Shown here: in pieces, positions 56,500 to 64,000 of the stretch | Numbering within the stretch: the stretch's first letter is position 1 | Layout: the number at the start of each line of letters is the position of its first letter | DNA from: Hybos culiciformis | Taxonomy: Eukaryota > Arthropoda > Insecta > Diptera > Hybotidae | Direction: 5' to 3' | NCBI GenBank assembly: GCA_964007475.1 | Contig: CAXFZM010000052.1 | Location: 62,001-126,000 of the forward strand | DNA: 64,000 nucleotides | Program-made: the position numbers and the translations under genes | The notes under the pieces: generated by a model | The model's input: only the letters and a program-made list of their open reading frames with translations | What the model was told of the DNA's origin: nothing | Databases searched by the model: none

Positions 56500-57890
56500 G
56501 AATAATACCAGCTGCAACATAGCCAATATCCAGGTTGATTTCCGAAATAAAAGTGCTGGAATGATTCGTGATGAGTAGCTCTAAGTTTCAACTCTTCAAG
56601 TAATAATCATTTCTTTTGAATCCAATGATGAAAATATCCGCCATTGGCTTTCAAGAGGTTACCTACTCAACGACGTAGTGCTTTATCGATATTCACAAGA
56701 TTTCGATTCTGACGATGGTCAACTTATCATACCAAAAGAAAAACGTCAAAATATCCTACAATATTACCACAATGATCCAAACGGAAAGCATTACGCAATT
56801 AAACGAACCGTTGCCAGAATCTCAAAAAGGTATGATTGTCACAAAAAAGTAATATGTCTAGAATGTCAATGTTTTAAGTGTTCAAACCTGAAACCAAGTG
56901 GACTCATGCAAACTGTTGCCAGCAATCAGAGATTCGAAGTAAATGCCATTGACTTATTTGGTCCATTACCAGCCACCAAAGAGAGTTTTTCACTGGATTT
57001 TTATTGTAGAAGATATTTCCAGCAGATGGGTTGAACTATTCGCATTCAAAGAAGCTACAGCCGAAAATTGTGTTCTAACCCTATTGCATGAAGTTTTCCT
57101 AAGGTACGGATTTTCAAGACGTTTGATCAGCGACAACGGAATTAAGTTTGTCTCAGCAATTATGCTACATTTGGTGTATTGTTTAGATATTATGCCAATC
57201 TACACGCCAAAATATCATCCAGAAGCCAATCCTGTTGAACGGAAAAATAGAGACCTCAAAACCCAGTTATCAATATTAGTCAAAAATCAACACACCACAT
57301 GGTCAGAACATCTAGCTGTAGTCAGATTCGCAATGAACACCGCCAGATGTCAAAGTACAGGTTACTCGCAATCATATCTAACATCTGGTCGAGAGTTAAG
57401 AACTGTAGATGACATTCAACATGATCGCAGAAAAATTATTCAATCTGAGAATTTTCTTCCACAAATAACGCCACACCTAATTAATTTAACCACTGTAATG
57501 GAAAATGTAACCGAGACGTCAGAAGCAGGCCAATTCAGAAATAAACAAAGGGTAGACAAAAACAGAAGAATACAACCACAATTTATCATTGGAAGCCAAG
57601 TAATGGTAACTACCCACATACTAAGCCAAAGTTCGAACGGAATTACATCCAAGTTCGTGCCTAAAAGCGATGGTGCATACGTTATCATCCAAAAGAAGGG
57701 TTCATCAACTTATGTGATAGCTGATTGAAACAATTTAGACAAACCATTAGGGTCATGTCACTCAACAGCTTTATCACCATATATCAACCCTTACAAAGAT
57801 GCCAAACCAATCCAACCCATCCGAACACGCGGAAAACCAAAGAAATTGCAACCAGATAATCCTATCACATCGCCGGGACGACATTGATGC
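56500..57890 (+). pseudogene. Element A integrase
   Basis: Zinc domain with YYHNDPNGKHYAIKRT and CLECQCFKC (56760-56880; 'GGH' reads GKH). The core has NAIDLFGPLP (56942), LISDNGIKFVS (57126) and NPVERKNRDLKTQL (57229), i.e. Asp, Asp, Glu are all present. A frameshift lies near 56990. The C-terminal end has FVPKSDGAYVII, a GPY/F-like module. A stop at 57726 interrupts the tail, which continues readable to about 57885. No env follows. Confidence 0.88.
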
Positions 57891-57911
57891 GATAGAGAAA
57901 ATAAAAACCAA

Positions 57912-58337
57912 TGTAATGACGTCATTATGTAAATGATATGTGTTGCGACAACCTTTATATACTTATAGCATCTGGGTACAAAACACTCTGAATATAAAAA
58001 TACCGCAACAGCATTTAATTGTTTGAAAGGGTGTATAAAGGCGGTATTTCGCAACACAAATCATCATTCGATATACATTTTGTGAACAAGGTAATTGGTC
58101 CATAGTGGTACTAAATAAAGTTCTTGGTACTAAATAAAGTTCTGCTGTATTTCTAGTTGAACAAAGACAATTTGGTCGATAGTGGTACAGTCTAACAACT
58201 CACATTGAAGCAAGAACAGAATTATATAATTTTTTGTTATTAAATTTAAGTAGCAGTTTAAGCTCAATAAAGTTGGTTCTTTCTTTATTGGAAAATCCAT
58301 AATTCTTTTATTTTAACTACGAAGAAGCTACTCTACA
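57912..58337 (+). repeat. 3' LTR of element A
   Basis: Starts TGTAATGACGTCATTATG and ends GCTACTCTACA. The CRE palindrome is conserved. A short duplication of ACTAAATAAAGTTCT lies near 58110-58140. It differs from the 5' LTR at many sites, so element A is older than C. No matching target duplication was identified. Confidence 0.85.
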
Positions 58338-58589
58338 GCATTCTAATAGTGATGTTAGTTCGACTTGAGTTATGGGCAATAATTTTATTCTTTCTGTACA
58401 ACCCTTTTCACATTTGGTAATCTCCTTGAACGATGGATGTGTCTGAAACAATTTTCTACACAAAAATCCAATTGTTTCTTCACAACAAATAAGAATGCAA
58501 TTATTTGGTAATATTTTGCTTGCAAATATTTTTTCTAAAATAATTGCACGAAGTCTATACGATGAGTTTTTAATACCAGTAGTTTCCAT
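58338..58589 (-). pseudogene. USP-like ORF, fragment 1 (N-terminal side)
   Basis: The minus strand encodes SYRLRAIILEKIFASKIL, CILICCEETIGFLCRKLF, HPSFKEITKCEKGCTERIKL and LPITQVELTSLLEC, stopping being sensible at the element A LTR. 'EE....FL..LF...P' followed by paired cysteines resembles the middle of divergent USP-like (C19) proteins found in insects. Fragments 2-4 lie beyond the LTR nest at 35893-29342. A Met at 58589 opens the frame, but the real N-terminus is not seen. Confidence 0.55.
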
Positions 58590-59480
58590 TGTATTAATTC
58601 ATTCGAAAAATTTTAAATTTTTTGTAGTGCATATTAGATTTTTGATACTTTCCAAAATAAGCCGCAATAAACAACTGCAAAATACTGTGGAATCCACAAG
58701 TAATTGCTAATGATTATTTATTTTTTCCAATTTGAACTGGTTTTAAGGATACATTGTTACCGTTTCTGATAATTTATATTTTGTGTATATTTCTATCTAA
58801 TAAAAATTCATTGTGTATGGTATCTTCCTTTGGACTGCGTATCTGTTGCCAAGCCACCCCAATTTTCCACTTCTTGGTTTGCTATTATAACCTCAAGTTG
58901 TTCATGTTTTGGCAGTTAACACATATCCGCTTCTGTCCATAGCCTTCTTCTCTCGCTGGTATTGAACAGCCATCTAAAGTATGCACAGAAAAATAATTGC
59001 TCGTACTCATTACGTCAAAAAAGTCCGTTAATGACATTCTCGTTAAGATAACGAAAAATAATGAATAATTACGTTTTTGTAACGTAATTTTCGTTTATTT
59101 TCTTATTACGAAATTTTTTTGCATTTTTAGTACTCGTTAAAAAAGTTCGTTAATCGTTAAATACGGGAAGTAAAAATTTCAATCCATACAGAACTTATAT
59201 TTTCCATTTTACACATTGCCGTAAATTTAGTTCATAGCTAAGTGGCAGAGTTGATGGATTGTAATGTTTAGGATTGTAATGTTTCGAAGCTACAAGCGGA
59301 CATAAAAAAAATTATTAAAAAAAATAAAATGAAAAAATTTAAAAATTAAATAAAAAAAAAAAAAAACACACGAAGCAGTCATAGAACTGCCTACAGAAGT
59401 TTATACTTAAAGATTTAAAATATGAAATAACAGTGGCTACAAATTATAGGCTGCTGAGTACAAAATGTAAATTAAAATAT
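58590..59480. other. Interval without a recognised gene
   Basis: Non-repetitive by eye. It may hold the lost N-terminal part of the USP-like ORF, but frames are broken. A patch at 59010-59160 repeats TCGTTAA/TTAACGA motifs. Confidence 0.35.
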
Positions 59481-59482
59481 TT

Positions 59483-61356
59483 TACCCTCTACCAAAAAAA
59501 CGTACAACGCGGTTAAAGAAGTATAAACTTCAAAAAAATTTCGTATATTTTGCTCCGGCACGACCTAAATGTAGCTCCCCACCCAAAAAATTTTTTTCAG
59601 GTAATATTAATTTCACCAGAGCTACCTATTTTGAAAAGTAAAATTTTCGTATATTTTGCTCCGGCACGACCTAACCGTAGCTCCCCACCCAAAAATTTTT
59701 TTTCAGGTAATTTTAATTTCACCGGAGCTACCTATTTTAAAAAAAAAATTTCGTATATTTTTCTCCGGCACGACCTAACCGTAGCTCCCCACCCAAAAAT
59801 TTTTTTTCAGTTAATATTAATTTCACCGGAGCTACCTATTTTGAAAAGAAAAAAATTTTCGTATATTTTGCTCCGACACGACCTAACCGTAGCTGCCCAC
59901 CCAAAAATTTTTTTTCAAGTAATATAAATTTCACCGGAGCTACCAATTTTGAAAAAAAAAAATTTCGTATATTTTGCTCCGGCACGACCTAACCGTAGCT
60001 CCCCACCCAAAAAATTTCGTATATTTTGCTCCGGCACGACCTAACCGTAGCTCCCCACCCAAAATTTTTTTTTCAGTTAATATTAATTTCACTGGAGCTC
60101 CCTATTTAAAAAAAACAAAATGTTTGGTATATTTTGCGCCGGCACGACCTAACCGTAGCTCCCAACCCAAAAAATTTTTTTCAGGTAATATTAATTGCAC
60201 CGGGACTACCTATTTAAAAAAAAAATTTTTTTTGTATATTTTGCTCCGGCACGACCTAACCGTAGCTCCCCACCCAAAATTTTTCGGCTGGTAATCTCAA
60301 TTTTACCGGACCTACCTATTAAAAAAAAAAAAAATTCGTATATTTTGCTCCGGCACGACCTAACCGTAGCTCCCCACCCAAATTTTTTTTTTCCGTTAAT
60401 ATTAATTTCACCGCAGCTCCCTATTTAAAAGAAAAATTGTTTTCGAATATTTTGCTCCGGCACGACCTAACCGTAGCTCCCCACCCAAAAATTTTTTTTC
60501 AGGTAATATTAATTTCACAGGAGCTACCTATTTAAAAAAAAATTTTTTCGTATATTTTGCTCCGGCACGACCTAACCGTAGCTCCCCACCCAAAAATTTT
60601 TTTTCAGGTAATATTAATTTCACCGGAGCTACCTATTTTGAAAAAAAAAAAAATGTTTTCTTATATTTTGCTCCGGCATGACCTAACCGTAGCTCCCCAC
60701 CCAAAATTTTTTTTTCAGTTAATATTAATTTCACCGGAGCTCCCTATTTAAAGAAAAAAAAAACATTTTCGTATATTTTGCTCCGGCACGACCTAACCGT
60801 AGCTCCCCACCCAAAATTTTTTTTTCACCGGAGCTACCTATTTAAAACAAAAATTTTTTTCGTATATTTTGCTCCGGCACGACCTAACCGTAGCTCCCCA
60901 CCCAAAAATTTTTTTTCAGGTAATATTAATTTCACCGGAGCTACCTATTTTGAAAAAAAAAAAATTTTTCTTATATTTTGCTCCGGCACGACCTAATCGT
61001 AGCTCCCCACCCAAATTTTTTTTTCAGGTAATCTTAATTTCACCGGAGCTACCTATTTAAAAAAAAAAAATTTTCGTATATTTTGCTCCGGCACGACCTA
61101 ACCGTAGCTTTTTTTGCTTGTAATATTGGGCCCTATATATACATATATTTGAAATTAAAAAATCTTGTCATTGGCAATCGAACCAGGCACCTTCAGACTA
61201 ACAGTCTGATGTTCTAGCCACTAAAAAAAAAATAAGTATTCTTATTCTAATTTTTCTGAGAAAAATGATGACGATTCTGAGAAAAATTCTATATGAAAAT
61301 GGATTTTTACCCTCTACCAAAAATCATCAAACGTCGCTAAAGAAGTATTAACTTCA
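59483..61356 (+). repeat. Minisatellite: 16 units of ~105 bp with flanking copies of a 55-bp sequence
   Basis: A core reading TTTTGCTCCGGCACGACCTA (with a few variants) followed by CCGTAGCTCCCCACCC occurs 16 times between 59546 and 61110, spaced about 91-115 bp with one short 50-bp step near 60000. Each unit also has CACCGGAGCTACCTA, so GTAGCTCC and GGAGCTAC can pair. The array is bracketed by TACCCTCTACCAAAAA...AAAGAAGTAT...ACTTCAAAAA at 59484 and 61308. The short frames across it are by-products of the repeats. Confidence 0.9.
61162..61222 (-). repeat. tRNA-Asn-like fragment
   Basis: The minus strand has a good anticodon stem-loop, CAGACTGTTAGTCTG (anticodon GTT), and a B box, GGTTCGATTGC. 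The acceptor and D arms are incomplete and A runs follow. A tRNA pseudogene or SINE head, not a working gene. Confidence 0.5.
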
Positions 61357-61382
61357 AAAATAAATAAATAAATAAAAAAAAA

Positions 61383-61689
61383 AAAAATAAAAAATAAAAA
61401 ATAAAAAATAAAAAAAAATAAAAAAAAAAATAAAAAAATGAAAAAAACAAATAAAAAAAAAATTTAGTCTAGTAAATTTTTTTTTCGTATTTGCGGTGTT
61501 TTTGCTGAATAAAATTTGAAAAATTTTTGGTTTTGGGTATAACGTTCTTTTTTCAACGAAATGTTCGTTGTAGCCAAAAAACGAATTTTTCGTTGATTTT
61601 CAACGATTTTTTTGGTTATTAGTAAGAGCAAATTTTTTTCTGTGTGTAACAAATTTTTTCTGTGTGTAACATAAATGGCCACCGGTAGG
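61383..61689. other. A-rich tract and non-coding interval
   Basis: 61360-61460 is almost pure A/T (AAAATAAAAAAT repeats). TTTTTCTGTGTGTAACA is duplicated at 61635 and 61655. Confidence 0.5.
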
Positions 61690-61696
61690 TTCGTGT

Positions 61697-63079
61697 TTAT
61701 TCCGACAAGCTGGAAATTTTTTTTAGATTGTTTTGCATGATCATATTATTTTCATTTTGATTATCATTTCTTTGTTTTTGTAAATCATTTTCCACAACAT
61801 TATCTTTTTTTTTTGTATTTGCGCGTACTACTTTTAAACGGCCACTCACAAAATTTACGTGTTTCGTAACAAGTTCATCAAGTCGCATGGGCGTTTTTTC
61901 TGTTTTTAACTTAATATTTTTTACTATGTTAAAATCATTTTCTACCGAAGCACTACTGACTGGTATGGTATTCTACCAAACCCAAATTTATCTCGACACA
62001 CGGAAGACCATCCAGGAAGTAGTTTTAAATCTTTTATAAAATAATCGACCAATTGTGGCATATATGTGCATTTTCTCTGTCTCCTACATTCTCAACCAGT
62101 AAAATCTTCGCATTTTCGTCTATATCTTTTGCCCAGTAACTCCATTTATTAAAATTGTTTTCGTGTTCATTTTCATTTTCGTTTTGATTATATTCTTTTT
62201 CCGTATCTATTTATTCCAAAGTTTCTTTTGCAAGAAGATTTTTCATTTTTATTTTATATTCTTCGCAGATAGTTATATTATTATCTTTTGTCACTCCTTC
62301 CGTTTAACACCACGCTAAAATTAAAATTCTTTTTACTATCTCTTCCGCTGTTTCAACATCCCAGCATAGAATAAGCTGTCCAATCATGCATAAATAAATA
62401 CGTAGATGTAAATTTTTAATAAAATGTGCTACATCAATACGTATGTAGAAATCAGGTAGCTTATTTTCTTTACACGCGTCCGCTGTGTAAAATGATGAGT
62501 AAAACTTCTCACAGCAGCTGTTGACGTGAGAGGTCCCACACAAGTTCACGTGGTCGTGGCGCGCCGGATCTTATCCATTCCATTAACCAGTATTGAATGA
62601 TGTTTGTATTATGTTGCTCCGATATCATTTGTGCTGCAGGAAAGAGACCACCTTTTTCTGAATTAACGAAACAATTATATAAAAAGATAGGTCCTGTTTT
62701 AACTTTTTGAATTGAATTGAATTGAATTGATAGGTCCTGTTTTCGATCGATCACATCTTCTAATTTTTTTTAAAATGCTTCCAGTTGCATCAATGTACAC
62801 TGAAGCTTTTTCATCCGTTATGTACGTTCTGTACACATCTAACTGATAATTTATCAGTAATGAACAAAAAATGGATTATATCCAATATTATGAATAACAT
62901 TTCTTAATGGCCCCCAATTGCATAATTCCTAGTGATTTTATGGGATCTTTATAAAAATAATCTTTTTGATTAATTTCATATTTAGCGGTTCTCAGGACAT
63001 TTGAACTAAATAAATACGGATGCTTAATATTGTCGTCACTTTGCATTATTTTTTCTGCAATTTCTATTCTGTATTTCAC
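61697..63079 (-). pseudogene. DDE-type transposase with IDATGS motif (Mutator/NOF-like, tentative)
   Basis: Read on the minus strand: KHPYLFSSNVLRTAKYEI (63020), DPIKSLGIMQLG (62930), then in broken frames VYIDATGS (62800), TGPIFLYNC, AAQMISEQHNTNIIQYWLMEW and GAPRPRELVWDLS (62700-62530). These are followed by FYIRIDVAHFIKNLHLR (62440), MPQLVDYFIKDLKLLPGW (62055) and, in the frame 61888-61697, PMRLDELVTKHVNFVSGRL. I recognise this as a widespread insect transposon protein. Asp in IDATGS, Asp in 'V.D.S' and 'RIDVAHF' look like catalytic blocks. Assignment to a Mutator/NOF-like group is inference. Many frameshifts; an AATTG-repeat duplication sits at 62687-62745. Confidence 0.6.
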
Positions 63080-63529
63080 AATGAACTTATGTATATAAGG
63101 AAAAGTAAATATGAACGCTTTTTAAAATAGTTTGAACATTTAATATCAAGACCTTGCAAGAATAAATTCTTATTTTTAACTTTTTATGGCTCTTCGATAG
63201 AAAGCATCTTTATTAAAAAAAATTTTTTTTACTTATATTTTATTTTTTACTGTTTAGTTACAAGTTTTTTGTTACTTCAAAATCAAAATAGCTTTTAATT
63301 CAAAATTACCATCAACAAACAGTTGATAAATTTTTAAAAGCATTTTAGAATTTTTTAGAACTATGCGAAATATTCATTTGGCTTGGATGTACTTTTTTTA
63401 TGTTTTTCCATACAATTATTTTTTTAATACTGGTAAAAAAATAATTTAAAAAAAAGAAGTTTTTTGCAGGAAAAAAAAAAGGATTCAACAAACGGCAAGT
63501 ATAAAAAAGTTTATTGTGCAAATAGTAAC

Positions 63530-63965
63530 CCAGTCATACAAAAAATGACCTGGGTTCCTAAATAACTTACTGGTCGCAAAAAAAAAAATTATAAAATTCA
63601 ATGACCTCCCTGTGACATTTCACAGACGTTCCAATCTGACCCAAGTTATCAAATGACTTGTAATTGACCGAAAAAAAAATAATGCAATGGCCAGGTCAAA
63701 ATGTAACCTATATTTGATCTTGACTGAGCTTTTTTTTTTATTAATGCGACCGCGATAAGTCTTCTTGTAACAACCAGGTCTTTAAAGCACTTTTTTTTTT
63801 GAAAGCTTCTTCCTACAAAAGTCACATAAAAACTCAACTTAAATCATTGTGTCGAAATCGGACTTACAACTAACTTTAAAGTTATATTAAAGTCGCTTTA
63901 TGACTTTAAAGACTCATTTGCGTCACCATTTGACTTAAATTTAAAGGAAGGTAATAATATTACAG
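63530..63965. repeat. Run of short GACC/GACTT modules
   Basis: ATGACCTGGGT, AATGACCTCCCTGTGAC, CTGACCCAAG, AAATGACTTG, AACCAGGTC, AAGTCGCTTTATGACTTTA and similar words recur in both orientations. The texture resembles the arms of the modular foldback elements at 23146 and 43391. The right side may continue past the window. Confidence 0.4.
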
Positions 63966-64000
63966 ATTTTTAAGCTTGTATTTAATTGAAAGTAAGCATT

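Noticed and set aside
59550..61060. Series of plus-strand frames with repeated LRHDLTVAPHPK
   Set aside because: Unit length is not a multiple of three and frames change from unit to unit; minisatellite by-product.
59546..61110. CRISPR-like array
   Set aside because: Repeat units are tandem with A/T-tract variation, not identical repeats with unique spacers; the context is eukaryotic.
63649..63837. Minus-strand frame
   Set aside because: Runs through short repeated modules and poly-A tracts; no motif.

Overview
This window is AT-rich (frequent poly-A/poly-T runs) eukaryotic DNA that reads as a transposon graveyard. The mixture points to an arthropod, most likely an insect: an env-bearing BEL/Pao element, mdg1/412-like Ty3/gypsy elements primed at TGGCGACCGTGACAG, a jockey-superfamily LINE, PIF/Harbinger with a MADF partner gene, pogo, several hATs, tRNA-derived SINEs and many short inverted-repeat elements. 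I found no intact conventional host gene and cannot name the species.

Left part (1-13.2 kb). The 5' end of an LTR element on the minus strand (gag start, leader ORF, PBS, probable LTR) runs off the left edge. It is followed by a hAT BED-finger fragment, a hAT MITE with a perfect 8-bp target duplication, a tRNA-headed SINE, a small 9-bp-TSD foldback element, a pogo element with a decayed transposase, and a 1.5-kb inverted repeat. From 11.3 to 13.2 kb there is little beyond one possible 47-aa membrane peptide.

Middle (13.2-29 kb). A compact BEL/Pao-like element (near-identical LTRs, TSD TGTTA) carries the N-terminal part of gag joined directly to env, with pol absent. Further right lie MITEs, a hAT transposase fragment, a perfect TA-flanked hairpin element, a second 9-bp-TSD foldback element and a minus-strand jockey-type LINE.

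Nested block (29.3-58.6 kb). A minus-strand ORF resembling the C-terminal part of a ubiquitin-specific peptidase (His box GHYT, then KWIKYDD) is scattered over 29 kb. From its 3' end it is split by a complete PIF/Harbinger element (29392-34711, TSD TTA, itself carrying two MITEs), a hAT (34781-35502) and an LTR nest (35894-58337). The nest is element A (plus strand, Ty3/gypsy), interrupted in its RT by element B (plus strand, mdg1-like). B is in turn interrupted in its leader by element C (minus strand, 39506-49177, TSD CTAT), which carries a 1,050-bp foldback insertion with a 9-bp TSD.

Right part (58.6-64 kb). A 16-copy minisatellite of about 105-bp units is flanked by copies of one 55-bp sequence. 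After it come a decayed DDE transposase with an IDATGS motif and a run of short repeated GACC/GACTT modules.

Most coding regions are broken by frameshifts, stops or insertions. Functional calls rest on motif recognition by eye, not on database searches.
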